Shown here in pieces: positions 1 through 8,101 of a stretch of 15,045 nt of DNA. Position 1 is the first letter of the stretch; every line of letters begins with the position of its first letter. A model generated the notes under the pieces. It saw only the letters and a list, made by a program, of their open reading frames with translations, did not search any database and had not been told where the DNA came from. A program made the translations under genes and the position numbers. This DNA comes from Verrucomicrobia bacterium UBA6775 (lineage in GTDB: Bacteria > Verrucomicrobiota > Verrucomicrobiia > Limisphaerales > UBA1096). Location of the stretch: the NCBI GenBank assembly GCA_002453165.1, contig DKGH01000126.1, positions 14,101 through 29,145 of the forward strand, given 5' to 3'.

Positions 1-14
1 CGCTTGGCCACGCG
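1..14. repeat. degenerate copy of the TTGGCCAA-family palindrome after maf
   Basis: CGCTTGGCCACGCG differs from the full 14-bp palindrome CGCTTGGCCAAGCG at one base. It starts right after the maf stop codon (minus strand), just as the copy at 10313-10328 abuts the smc stop. The window edge prevents saying whether it is intergenic or part of a further gene. Confidence 0.5.
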
Positions 15-611
15 CTACCACTCTTCCTCGACCTTCTCGCCGAACAGGTTGTTGAGTTCTTCCTTGAGCCGCTCGACCGGGAGGCCGACTACGTTGGAGA
101 CCGAGCCGGAGACGCGCTTGGCAATCATTTGCTTGTGCTCCTGAATGGCATAGCCGCCGGCCTTGTCAAGCGGGTCGATCTTGGCGAGATACTCGCTGAT
201 CTGCCCGGCATCAAGCGAGAGAAAAGTGACGTTGGTGATCACGGAGAACGATTTGCTGATCTCCTCGTTGTGATAGATCAGACTCACGCCGGTGGTCACC
301 TGGTGGGTGCGCCCCTGCAGACGGGTCAACATCCGGTGCGCATCGTCGATATCGGTCGGTTTTCCGTAAAGGGTGTCCTCGAGATAGACCATCGTGTCCG
401 CAGCGATCACAAGACACTCCGGATGTATGTCCGCAATCGGCTCGGCCTTGATACGGGCGTTGGCCTCGCAAAGGTCGGGGATAAAGTCGTAGCCATCGAT
501 CAGTTCCTCAACATGGCTGGGAACGACCTCAAAATCGATATCCATGGAGGCAAGCAGCTCCGAACGTCGTGGGGACGCGGAGGCCAGTATCACAGGAGGC
601 AGGTTATCCAT
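15..611 (-). CDS. maf: Maf family nucleoside triphosphate pyrophosphatase
   Basis: Maf proteins are cytoplasmic house-cleaning enzymes that hydrolyse non-canonical or excess nucleoside triphosphates (dTTP/UTP in the YhdE type) to the monophosphate and pyrophosphate, and are linked to septum-formation control. The 198 residues match the usual family length. Visible motifs are the N-terminal ILASASPRRSELL (residues 8-20), the AADTMV segment with its conserved Asp near residue 72, LYGKP, TTGVSLI, and DKAGGYAIQ near residues 148-156, which is typical of the dTTP/UTP branch. The ATG at 609-611 places the family motif at the expected distance. It is the last gene visible of kdsB-pyrG-maf, 40 bp after pyrG, with no Shine-Dalgarno sequence. 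Family assignment is firm; substrate choice is inferred. Confidence 0.95.
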   Translation of the reverse strand: MDNLPPVILASASPRRSELLASMDIDFEVVPSHVEELIDGYDFIPDLCEANARIKAEPIADIHPECLVIAADTMVYLEDTLYGKPTDIDDAHRMLTRLQGRTHQVTTGVSLIYHNEEISKSFSVITNVTFLSLDAGQISEYLAKIDPLDKAGGYAIQEHKQMIAKRVSGSVSNVVGLPVERLKEELNNLFGEKVEEEW

Positions 612-651
612 ACGTTATGGTCGGCGTTGGGTGAGCCAACAGACGGTAAAC

Positions 652-2265
652 TTACACGTTTTTGTTGTGATCGCAAGCGTGAGCCGCAGCGATGAAGCCC
701 TGAAAAAGGGGGTGCGGCTCGTTGGGTTTGCTCTTGAACTCGGGATGAAACTGGCTCGCGAGATAAAACGGATGGTTGGGGACCTCGACAATTTCCACGA
801 GGCCGCCGTCCGGTGATTGTCCGCTGAAGACCAGTCCTGCCGACTCAAACTGCTCGCGGTAAGCGTTGTTGAACTCGTACCGGTGGCGGTGTCGCTCGTG
901 AATTTCCTCCGAGACGTACAGCTTCGCGGCCAGCGAGTCGGGAGTCAGTTTGCAAGGCTGCGATCCAAGACGCATCGTGCCGCCTTTGTCGGTGACATTT
1001 TGTTGCTCATCGAGCAGTGCGATCACAGGGTGCGGGGTGTCGGCGTCGAACTCAACAGAGTGGGCGCCTTCCAGATTGAGGACATTGCGGGCGAACTCGA
1101 TCGTGGCAATCTGCATTCCAAGGCACAGCCCAAAATACGGTACGTTGTTTTCCCGGGCATATTGGGCGGCAAGGATTTTGCCCTCCGAGCCGCGCTCACC
1201 AAAGCCGCCCGGCACAAGGATGCCACCGTAACCCTTGAGCACCTTGGCCGCCCCGTTTTTCTCGATGTCTTCCGCCTCGACGCGCTCGATCTCTACGCCG
1301 CAGTCGTTAGCCACGCCGCCGTGGATCACTGCCTCGTAGACCGATTTGTAGGCGTCCTGCAACTCGACATACTTGCCCACGACGCCGATGCGCACTCGGT
1401 GTCGCGGCGCGATGAGTTTGCGGATGATCTCCCGCCACTCGGACATGTCGGCCGGCGGAGTGTCGAGTGCCAGCTTGCGGCAGATCAGGTCGTCGAGACC
1501 CTCGCGCTGCAGCATGAGCGGCACCTCGTAGATCGAATGCTCCACGTCGATCTCCTCGATCACCGCCTCGTACTGGACGTTGCAGAACAGCGAAAGCTTC
1601 TGCCGCAGTTCCTTGTTCAGCGGCTTCTCGCAGCGGCAGACGAGCACGTCCGGCGTGATGCCAATCTCACGCAGCTTGGCCACGCCCTGTTGAGTCGGCT
1701 TGGTTTTCAGTTCACCGGCGGCTTTGATGTACGGGATGAATGTGACGTGCAGGAACAGCACATTGCCCTGCCCTGCGTTGAGCGCAAATTCCCGGATCGC
1801 CTCGACGAACGGCAGCCCCTCGATGTCGCCGATCGTTCCGCCGATCTCAGTGATCACCACGTCGGCGTCGCCCTTCTCCCCGATCTCACGAATCCGGTTT
1901 TGGATTTCATCCGTGACGTGCGGGATCACCTGCACGGTTTTGCCGAGGTAATCGCCGCGCCGTTCCTTGTCCAGCACACGCTTGTACACCTGCCCGCTAG
2001 TGAGGTTATTGAAGCGCGTCAACTTGGTGCTGGTGAATCGCTCATAATGGCCGAGGTCAAGGTCGGTCTCCGCCCCGTCGTCGAGCACGTACACCTCGCC
2101 GTGCTGAAACGGACTCATTGTGCCGGGGTCGACGTTCAGGTAGGGATCAAACTTCTGCAGCGTGACCTTGAGGCCGCGACGCTCCAGCAGGGTGCCAAGG
2201 GAGGCTGCCGTCAGCCCCTTGCCAAGGGAACTCACCACGCCGCCTGTCACAAAAATGTGTTTCAC
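652..2265 (-). CDS. pyrG: CTP synthase (glutamine-hydrolysing)
   Basis: Converts UTP, ATP and glutamine to CTP, the last step of de novo pyrimidine nucleotide synthesis, in the cytoplasm. The 537 residues fit the family. The N-terminal amidoligase domain begins with the P-loop GGVVSSLGKG (8-17) and includes KFDPYLNVDPGTM (38-50), HGEVYVLDDGAETDLDLG and ITEIGGTIGDIE (138-149). The C-terminal class I glutamine amidotransferase domain (about 290-537) has GGFGERG (353-359), the nucleophile Cys381 in FGLCLGMQ, and His507/Glu509 in FHPEF, so both sites look intact. The start is GTG: GTGA at 2262-2265 overlaps the kdsB stop by 4 bp, indicating translational coupling. CTP made here is the co-substrate of the upstream KdsB. 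Confidence 0.98.
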   Translation of the reverse strand: MKHIFVTGGVVSSLGKGLTAASLGTLLERRGLKVTLQKFDPYLNVDPGTMSPFQHGEVYVLDDGAETDLDLGHYERFTSTKLTRFNNLTSGQVYKRVLDKERRGDYLGKTVQVIPHVTDEIQNRIREIGEKGDADVVITEIGGTIGDIEGLPFVEAIREFALNAGQGNVLFLHVTFIPYIKAAGELKTKPTQQGVAKLREIGITPDVLVCRCEKPLNKELRQKLSLFCNVQYEAVIEEIDVEHSIYEVPLMLQREGLDDLICRKLALDTPPADMSEWREIIRKLIAPRHRVRIGVVGKYVELQDAYKSVYEAVIHGGVANDCGVEIERVEAEDIEKNGAAKVLKGYGGILVPGGFGERGSEGKILAAQYARENNVPYFGLCLGMQIATIEFARNVLNLEGAHSVEFDADTPHPVIALLDEQQNVTDKGGTMRLGSQPCKLTPDSLAAKLYVSEEIHERHRHRYEFNNAYREQFESAGLVFSGQSPDGGLVEIVEVPNHPFYLASQFHPEFKSKPNEPHPLFQGFIAAAHACDHNKNV

Positions 2266-3005
2266 GATTCTGTCTTAAAATGTTTGCGCACCTGCTCCAG
2301 ATCCTCCGGGGTGTCGATGCCCACGCTGTCGTGGTCCACCACCGCGACGGCGATCGGGATGCCGTTGTCGAGTGCCCGCAACTGCTCCAGTTTTTCCGCC
2401 TCCTCCAGCGGAGAAACAGGGCACTCCACCAGCCGCAACAAAGTCTCCCGACGGTAACCGTAGATGCCAAGGTGCTTCAAAAAAGGAAACGCCGCCAACT
2501 GCTCCGTTCCGGGAGCATCGGCGGCGTCGCGCAAATACGGTATCGTACGCCGCGAGAAGTATAGGGCTTGGCCGGACGCATTGACAACGACTTTCACCGC
2601 GTTGGGGTCGCCCCACTCCTCCGGCTGCCGAATCAGCACGGCGGCGGTGGACATCTCGCTGTCATCCAACCGCGCGGCCACGGCGTCGATCACGCCCGGA
2701 TCGATCATCGGCTCATCTCCCTGCACGTTGACGACCGCGCCCAACTCGCAGCGCTGGACAACCTCCGCCACACGATCCGTGCCGCTTGGGTGATCTTCGC
2801 GTGTCATCTCGATCCGGCAAATATCCGCCAACGCATCAGCGATCCGCTGGTCGTCGGTGGCCACAATCACGTCAGCCAAGCGCTTGGCCAAGCGGCATTT
2901 CTCGACAACATGCTGCAGGATCGGCCGTCCATCGAGCGGCTCGAGCAGTTTTCCGGGGAAACGCGAAGAGGCGTATCGGGCGGGAATGATGCCGGTAATC
3001 GTCAT
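2262..3005 (-). CDS. kdsB: 3-deoxy-manno-octulosonate cytidylyltransferase (CMP-Kdo synthetase)
   Basis: Activates Kdo with CTP to CMP-Kdo for LPS inner-core assembly, which implies a Gram-negative envelope. From the ATG at 3003-3005 the protein has 247 residues, the usual length. The reading frame stays open upstream to 3128, but only this ATG starts at the conserved N-terminus IIPARYASSRFPGK (6-19). Other motifs are HPSGTDR (72-78), VNVQGDEP (92-99), SRRTIPY (151-157), KHLGIYGY (177-184) and GIDTPEDL (229-236). It is first in kdsB-pyrG-maf and overlaps pyrG by 4 bp. An iterated palindrome lies inside it at 2875-2894 (encoding RLAKRLA), and another in its leader at 3031-3050. No Shine-Dalgarno sequence is seen. 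Confidence 0.97.
   Translation of the reverse strand: MTITGIIPARYASSRFPGKLLEPLDGRPILQHVVEKCRLAKRLADVIVATDDQRIADALADICRIEMTREDHPSGTDRVAEVVQRCELGAVVNVQGDEPMIDPGVIDAVAARLDDSEMSTAAVLIRQPEEWGDPNAVKVVVNASGQALYFSRRTIPYLRDAADAPGTEQLAAFPFLKHLGIYGYRRETLLRLVECPVSPLEEAEKLEQLRALDNGIPIAVAVVDHDSVGIDTPEDLEQVRKHFKTES
2875..2894. repeat. overlapping palindrome pair inside kdsB
   Basis: GCCAAGCGCTTGGCCAAGCG consists of two overlapping 14-bp palindromes: GCCAAGCGCTTGGC (2875-2888) and the full CGCTTGGCCAAGCG (2881-2894). Read on the minus strand it encodes RLAKRLA at kdsB residues 38-44. Confidence 0.85.
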
Positions 3006-3030
3006 GTGTCGTCGCCCGATCCGGGTCGCC

Positions 3031-3050
3031 TGGCCAAGCGCTTGGCCAAG
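3031..3050. repeat. overlapping palindrome copies in the kdsB leader
   Basis: TGGCCAAGCGCTTGGCCAAG is two units in 12-nt register, with CTTGGCCAAG at 3041-3050. It lies between the predicted kdsB promoter and the kdsB ATG, so it would be transcribed into the 5' untranslated region of the operon. Confidence 0.85.
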
Positions 3051-3071
3051 TGACGCCTTTGCGGACGGGGA

Positions 3072-3100
3072 TTGATAGACCAACCGCGGCGCAGGGTCAA
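3072..3100 (-). promoter_or_regulatory. predicted sigma70-type promoter of kdsB-pyrG-maf
   Basis: On the minus strand TTGACC (3095-3100) is followed after exactly 17 nt by TATCAA (3072-3077), five and four of six matches to the consensus. A start site near 3065 would give a leader of about 60 nt containing the palindrome pair at 3031-3050. Confidence 0.6.
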
Positions 3101-3229
3101 AACATCTCGGTCGGAAACAAAAAAACACCTGCTTTTGTCGTACGCCTGTGAATAAAACCGGGTCGATTGTGAATAGATTGAGGTTGCCCCCGCACGAACT
3201 GGCTGCTCTGCTGGCTGTGTAACAAAGTT

Positions 3230-4105
3230 ATGCAGGCTCAGTTGGCAACCCAAGTGGAGCCGCCCTCTCTTTCCGACCGGGACAAGGCGGCCTTGGTTCG
3301 ATTGTTGTCCGACCCCGATCCCCAGGTTTTCCAATCCGTCCGCCATACCCTGTTGACCTGCGGCATGGAGGCACGTCCATGGCTGCGCGCAGGTCTGCAA
3401 AGCAATGACCGGCTCGTGCGGCAGCACTCGTGGGAATTGATCACCCAGCTCGACCGCAAAAAAGCCGATGCGGAGTTTATCTCCTTCTGCAACAGGGGCA
3501 GCGAAAACCTGAATCTCGAAAAGGGCATCTGGCTCTTAACGCGAACCGTTTTCCCGCATTTCAACCAACACGAATATGAGGCCCTACTGGACAATTATGC
3601 GAAACACGTGAACACCACCTGCGACCCAAAGCAAAGTCATCCGGCGACGCTGATGGCGATCAACCGGGTGCTTTTCCGAGGCGAGCGGTTTCGGGGCGAC
3701 AAGGCCAACTATTACGATCCGCAAAACAGCTATCTCAACCGCGTAATGGATCGGCGACTGGGCAACCCGATCAGCCTTTGCCTCGTGTACCTGTTCGTGG
3801 CACGGCGGCTGAATCTGCCGATGGTCGGGGTTGCGATGCCGGGGCATTTCATCCTCCGCCTGCAATCTGCGAAGTTTACCATTTTTGTGGACCCATTCAA
3901 CGGTGGCAACTTCCTGACCCATGCCGAGTGTGCCGAACGCATAAAGCGCTGTGGGTATGGATTCGAGAACGATTTTCTGAACCCCGCAACGCCGCGCCGC
4001 ATCCTGATGCGCATCTGCTCCAACCTCCACCAGATTTACCAAAAGGAGAAGCACCTCGGTGAGCGTGACCGTCTTCAGAAGTACCTGATCCACCTCGCAA
4101 ACTAG
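3230..4105 (+). CDS. SirB1-type transglutaminase-like fold protein
   Basis: A 291-residue protein with an N-terminal helical, HEAT-like part (about 10-150) and a transglutaminase-like domain of the SirB1/UPF0162 type (about 155-275). The family hallmark is clear: NYYDPQNSYLN (160-170), RRLGNPISLCLVYLFVARRL (175-194), MPGHFILR (203-210) and VDPFNGG (220-226). Cys184, His206 and Asp221 are arranged like a transglutaminase or protease triad, but activity has not been established for most relatives, so this is inference. No signal peptide is visible, suggesting the cytoplasm. The ATG at 3230 is the first usable start, with no Shine-Dalgarno sequence. The gene diverges from kdsB across 224 bp, and no convincing plus-strand promoter was found there. 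Confidence 0.85.
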   Translation: MQAQLATQVEPPSLSDRDKAALVRLLSDPDPQVFQSVRHTLLTCGMEARPWLRAGLQSNDRLVRQHSWELITQLDRKKADAEFISFCNRGSENLNLEKGIWLLTRTVFPHFNQHEYEALLDNYAKHVNTTCDPKQSHPATLMAINRVLFRGERFRGDKANYYDPQNSYLNRVMDRRLGNPISLCLVYLFVARRLNLPMVGVAMPGHFILRLQSAKFTIFVDPFNGGNFLTHAECAERIKRCGYGFENDFLNPATPRRILMRICSNLHQIYQKEKHLGERDRLQKYLIHLAN

Positions 4106-4116
4106 GTTTCCCCCCC

Positions 4117-4145
4117 TTGACACCTTGTCCGGGCGGGTGTCTATT
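4117..4145 (+). promoter_or_regulatory. predicted sigma70-type promoter of the beta-propeller gene
   Basis: A perfect TTGACA (4117-4122) is followed after 17 nt by TCTATT (4140-4145, four of six consensus matches). The expected start near 4152 leaves a leader of about 42 nt before the ATG at 4194. This argues against the in-frame TTG at 4125, which lies within the promoter. Confidence 0.6.
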
Positions 4146-4193
4146 TTCCGTCTATTGCTTCCGCTTCGGAGGCGCTCTTCCGGAGCCTTTACA

Positions 4194-7100
4194 ATGAACC
4201 GATCCCGTTTTTCCAAAAACACCCTCGCCCGAATCCCGGCATTTTTCACGTTGCTGGCACTGCTGCTCGGCATCACGGCCACCAAGGCGGCACCGGAAAA
4301 CCCGGACGCACCGGTACGGCCGGAGATTGTCAGCATCCAGTTTGACGGAGGCGAAGTGGTGGTCACCGTGCGCGTGCCAAAGGGCATCAAAAAGGTGACG
4401 CTCGAGGGGAGGCCTCGCCTCGGTAGAGGCAACTGGACACCGCGCGCCATTAAGCGAGTGGACGGCACCGGCGGACTGCTAGTTTTTCGGCTCGCCAGCT
4501 CCAAGTCCAACGAAATGATCCGTGTTCGCGGCGATGAAAAAGAGACACTCCCCGCGGCCTTTTACAAGGGCACCACCGAGTTCAATAGTCAGGTTGAAAA
4601 CGGCTCGAACGTCGCGATGGTCGAGGATGGCGGTGTCCCGGAGCCAGGCCGCGAAAACGACCTCACCAGCACCGACGAAAAGGGTGAAGTCGATGGAGGC
4701 GGATCGCGGGAAGTAGTCGAGTCCGACATCTGGAGCTTCCACAAAAACAAGCTGTATTTTTTCAACCAGCTGCGTGGGCTGCAGGTGATCGATCTAACGG
4801 ACAAGGCCAACCCGGTCATCAAGGGTGTCCTGCCGATGCCGGCCTCCGGCGAACAGATGTACATGCTGGGGGACGACCACGTTATCCTGCTCGCTCGGGA
4901 CGGATGCAACTGGTGGGGCAACAGCGCCGAGAGCCAGGCGATCATCGTCAACGTCAGCAACGACACGCCGACCGTTGTCGGCAGCGTACCGGTGAAGGGG
5001 TACATCCGCGAAAGCCGCCTGGTCGGCACTGCCCTCTACATCGCCTCGCAGGTTTACCGGCAGACGGAAGTCGTCAACAAAAACGGCAGTATTTCAATGC
5101 GCTGGGAACATGGCACGCAGGTCTCCTCGTTCGACGTGAAAAACCCGTCGAAGCCAAGCGCCCGCGACACGCTGTTTTACAATGGCTACAATAATGACAT
5201 TTACGCTACGGACAAGTTTCTCTTCGTCTCCACGGCGGTTCCAAAACAGTATTACAAAACAGACCTGCGCTGCATCGACATCTCCGCGCCGGACGGCTCG
5301 ATGAATGAGGCGGCCACCATCCGTACCGCCGGTCGGGTGGCGGACAAGTTCAAGATGCGCTTGGCCAAGGGCACACTCACGGTCATCTCCGAGACTTTCA
5401 ACCGCAACGGAAACAACAACCGCGCGCGGTGGGAAACCACGCTCGAGACTTTCAGCCTGGCCAACCCGGATAAGCCGGAGGCGCTTGGCGAGTTGCGCTT
5501 GGCCAAGGGCGAGCGGCTTTTTGCCACGCGCTTCGACGCCGACAGGGTGTACATCGTGACCTACGAGCGCATCGACCCGCTCTGGATCGTCGATCTGTCC
5601 GACCCTCGCAAGCCGGTTATCAAAGGCGAACTCGAGGTGCCCGGCTGGTCGACCTACATCCAGCCGTTGGGCGATCGGCTGGTTTCGATCGGCGTGGATG
5701 ACACGGACAACAAGCGCCGGGTGGCCGTGTCGCTCTTCGACGTGAGCGACGTGACCAAGCCGAGGCTGTTTGACAAGGTGACGATGGGCGACCGCTGGTC
5801 GTGGAGTGAAGCACAGTACGACGAGAAGGCGTTCACCGTGCTGCCGCACGCCGGGCTGATCCTCGTGCCGTACCAGGGCTACGAAGGAACCGGCTACGCC
5901 AAAAAGGTGCAAATAATTGACCTTAACGAAAAGACGCTGAAAAAACGCGGTGTCATTGAGCATGCATTGCAACCGCGCCGCGCCACCGAGTATCAGGATT
6001 TTATCATGTCCATCTCCGGACAGGAACTGCTCTCGGTCGATGCGACCAACCGCGACAAACCGGTGGTCAAGGGCAAGGTCGAACTCGCCTGGTTTGTGGA
6101 TCAAATCATCCCGGTCGGCGATCACCTGCTGCAATTTGCACGTGGCTCCAACTGGTATTTTGGTGAGCAACGCGGCCCCTCCTTGCGCGTGGCCGCCAAG
6201 GCGGATCCCGACGACGCGCTGGGCAGCCTGATCCTCAAGCACAACGCCTACCTTTCCGGTGCAACCGTTCGCGGTGACAAATTGTACCTGCTGCAAACCC
6301 AGTCCTACCACGCCGCCAACCCCAAGCCGGTTCCGGAAAAGGGAGAGGAAGGCGACGAGGAAAACGGGGAGGAAAAACCGGAGCCGGAACCGAATCCGAA
6401 CCTGTTCCTCACGGTGGTCGATCTGGCCAAACTGCCGGCGTTGTCCGTCATTAGCGAAGTGGTACTGATCGATGAACACATGGGCTGGAACAACCAATTC
6501 AAGGCCAACTGGCCGGGCGACGGCTCGCTGCTTTGGTCGAACAAGGGCGGCCACCGATACTGGGGTTGGCCATGGATCATGGATGACATCGGCGGTATGC
6601 CGGACATTTGGTGGCCCGGTTACGGCGGCGGTGCCGGGCAGTTGATCTGCTTTGACGTAGCCGACCCGGCCAAGCCGGCTCTGGCCTCAAACGTTAACCT
6701 TTCGGTCGCGGACGAAGACGAAAACGAGGAGGACAAAAAACGCAGGCGCTACGTCAGCCGCTGGAATTTCAGCGAAGCCATCCTCAACGACAATGGCCTC
6801 GTCTACCTGAGTAGTCAGCACAGCGAATACCTCGCCCCCGAGGAGGAAGAGGAAAAACCGAAGGACGACGACGAAGATGAGGAGGAAGACCCGGACAAGC
6901 CGATAGAAAAACCGAAGCCAAGGCCGGAGCCGATTCCGAAGCCGCACGGTTACTGGGTCACCCGCTACGAGCTGCACGTCGTGGATTACACAGACCCGGC
7001 CGACCCAGTCGTGCGCGACACGGTGGCCATCCCCGGTTCATTGATCGGCACGTCGCACGGCGGCGCATTGCTTTACACCAACGGCTCCCACTGGAACGAG

Positions 7101-7598
7101 GAACGCAAATGGGACGGCAACTGGTTTGACGCCAGCTCTTACGACGGCCTCGAGGCCCACCTCGTGGATTCCATCGAGCAGCCCAACTCCTGGCCGCAGT
7201 CGCACGTCGTGAAAAGCGACGGGACACTTTTCCTCTCTTTCACCGAGCGCACCAAGGTGCTCAAGGAGGACGGCGGTGTTTTGCGTTACGACACACAGCC
7301 CTATCTGCAATCGTTCGCCCTTGACGAGAATGGTAAGTTCACACTGCTCGACGAAATCGAGCCGGAGAAAGACATCCAGCAACTAAAGCTCATTGGCGGC
7401 AACCTAGTCGGGATGGACAACCGGCGGGGAGTAACCCTGTTCGACACCACCGACCCAGACGCCCTTCGCGTGGCTGGAAAGGCCAAGCTTGAGGGCTGCC
7501 TCTGGTTTAACCTCGAAAACACCGTCGATAACAACGGCGGTGGGATTTGGTTGCCGCTTGGCCAATATGGCGCAGCCCGAATCGACTGGGAGGACTGA
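4194..7598 (+). CDS. secreted beta-propeller domain protein
   Basis: A 1134-residue exported protein. The N-terminus has a signal peptide: basic MNRSRFSK, a hydrophobic stretch (about 15-28) and a likely cleavage at TKA-AP (residue 32/33). Repeated blade-like motifs end in Asp-Pro/Lys-Pro turns, such as VIDLTDKANPVIKG, VDLSDPRKPVIKGELEVPGW and FDVSDVTKPRLFDKV, as in secreted beta-propeller (Beta_propel-type) and LVIVD-repeat proteins. Charged linkers rich in Glu, Asp, Lys and Pro sit at about 710-736 and 882-917. A Trp/Gly-rich stretch lies at about 763-813. The frame is open back to a TTG at 4125, but the ATG at 4194 starts the signal peptide and has GGAG at 4182-4185, the only good ribosome site in the window. 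Two TTGGCCAA sites encode LAK and one encodes LGQ. Periplasm or cell surface is likely; the ligand is unknown. Confidence 0.85.
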   Translation: MNRSRFSKNTLARIPAFFTLLALLLGITATKAAPENPDAPVRPEIVSIQFDGGEVVVTVRVPKGIKKVTLEGRPRLGRGNWTPRAIKRVDGTGGLLVFRLASSKSNEMIRVRGDEKETLPAAFYKGTTEFNSQVENGSNVAMVEDGGVPEPGRENDLTSTDEKGEVDGGGSREVVESDIWSFHKNKLYFFNQLRGLQVIDLTDKANPVIKGVLPMPASGEQMYMLGDDHVILLARDGCNWWGNSAESQAIIVNVSNDTPTVVGSVPVKGYIRESRLVGTALYIASQVYRQTEVVNKNGSISMRWEHGTQVSSFDVKNPSKPSARDTLFYNGYNNDIYATDKFLFVSTAVPKQYYKTDLRCIDISAPDGSMNEAATIRTAGRVADKFKMRLAKGTLTVISETFNRNGNNNRARWETTLETFSLANPDKPEALGELRLAKGERLFATRFDADRVYIVTYERIDPLWIVDLSDPRKPVIKGELEVPGWSTYIQPLGDRLVSIGVDDTDNKRRVAVSLFDVSDVTKPRLFDKVTMGDRWSWSEAQYDEKAFTVLPHAGLILVPYQGYEGTGYAKKVQIIDLNEKTLKKRGVIEHALQPRRATEYQDFIMSISGQELLSVDATNRDKPVVKGKVELAWFVDQIIPVGDHLLQFARGSNWYFGEQRGPSLRVAAKADPDDALGSLILKHNAYLSGATVRGDKLYLLQTQSYHAANPKPVPEKGEEGDEENGEEKPEPEPNPNLFLTVVDLAKLPALSVISEVVLIDEHMGWNNQFKANWPGDGSLLWSNKGGHRYWGWPWIMDDIGGMPDIWWPGYGGGAGQLICFDVADPAKPALASNVNLSVADEDENEEDKKRRRYVSRWNFSEAILNDNGLVYLSSQHSEYLAPEEEEEKPKDDDEDEEEDPDKPIEKPKPRPEPIPKPHGYWVTRYELHVVDYTDPADPVVRDTVAIPGSLIGTSHGGALLYTNGSHWNEERKWDGNWFDASSYDGLEAHLVDSIEQPNSWPQSHVVKSDGTLFLSFTERTKVLKEDGGVLRYDTQPYLQSFALDENGKFTLLDEIEPEKDIQQLKLIGGNLVGMDNRRGVTLFDTTDPDALRVAGKAKLEGCLWFNLENTVDNNGGGIWLPLGQYGAARIDWED
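5360..5369. repeat. CTTGGCCAAG palindrome in the propeller gene
   Basis: Ten-base perfect copy read as Leu-Ala-Lys in the gene, in an R-L-A-K-G context. Confidence 0.8.
5498..5507. repeat. CTTGGCCAAG palindrome in the propeller gene
   Basis: Second ten-base copy in the same gene, 138 bp after the first and again encoding R-L-A-K-G. Both are preceded by TGCG and followed by GG, so GCGCTTGGCCAAGGGC-like context is shared. Confidence 0.8.
7558..7565. repeat. TTGGCCAA palindrome near the 3' end of the propeller gene
   Basis: Eight-base core, read as part of Leu-Gly-Gln (PLGQYG), about 30 bp before the stop codon. Confidence 0.7.
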
Positions 7599-7639
7599 TC
7601 CCCTGGATCAAAATAATAAAACACCCTATTCTGCCTTTG

Positions 7640-8074
7640 ATGACTTTGCGTCTTTTCATCTCGGTGCTGTTCGTCGCATCGCTTGGCTCCGCTTGTGTAC
7701 ATTCTCGTTTTTCTGCCGATGGAGTCTGGATTGGGACGGCTCGGACGACCATCGAGGCTGAAGGCCAAAAGTTGATGAAATCTTCTGTTTACCGGTTTGA
7801 CTTAAAACCGGACGGAACCTGCTCGATTTCGGTGGAAAGTTTCTGGGAAGTTGATGGAACAAAAACGGTTGATGAATTTGAAGGCTCGTGGGAACAGAGA
7901 TCCAACTTGCTAACCGTGAAATACAATTTGCTGGACAGGAAAAATGCCGATGCCAAATACGCAACAACGCCCCGGGACTGGAATGAAGTTCAGCATGTTT
8001 TCCACATCGATGCATCGGGCAAGTTGCTGAAGGGGACAATCGACGAGGCCCAAGTGGACCTCACCCTCAATTGA
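7640..8074 (+). CDS. small exported or lipid-anchored protein of unknown function
   Basis: I do not recognise the family. The frame is open from 7547, but the ATG at 7640 begins a typical export signal, MTLRLFISVLFVASLGSACVHS, giving 144 residues. The Cys at residue 18 suggests a lipoprotein, although GSAC is a poor lipobox because the -3 residue is Gly rather than Leu. The rest is rich in alternating beta-type segments: GVWIGTA, YRFDLKPDGTCSISVES, GSWEQRSNLLTVKY and HVFHIDASGKLLKGTI, which could be a lipocalin-like barrel (inference only). It lies 41 bp after the propeller gene on the same strand, without an obvious terminator between, so the two may be co-transcribed. Base composition is more A+T-rich than its neighbours. 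No Shine-Dalgarno sequence is seen. Confidence 0.7.
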   Translation: MTLRLFISVLFVASLGSACVHSRFSADGVWIGTARTTIEAEGQKLMKSSVYRFDLKPDGTCSISVESFWEVDGTKTVDEFEGSWEQRSNLLTVKYNLLDRKNADAKYATTPRDWNEVQHVFHIDASGKLLKGTIDEAQVDLTLN

Positions 8075-8101
8075 AATCCGGTGGGGAGTGGCTCTGTCGG
8101 A

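Noticed and set aside
626..640. Inverted repeat GTTGG-gtgag-CCAAC between pyrG and maf as a terminator
   Set aside because: Only a 5-bp stem with no T-run; the genes appear to be one operon.
817..2457. 546-residue plus-strand open frame opposite pyrG
   Set aside because: It is antisense to pyrG and kdsB, lacks any recognisable domain and mirrors their codon periodicity; long antisense frames are common at this G+C.
3006..3128. N-terminal extension of KdsB to 3128
   Set aside because: The extra 41 residues have no family counterpart and span the predicted promoter and palindrome; the ATG at 3005 gives the exact family N-terminus.
4125..4193. TTG start of the propeller protein at 4125
   Set aside because: It lies inside the predicted promoter and would place 23 residues before a well-formed signal peptide.
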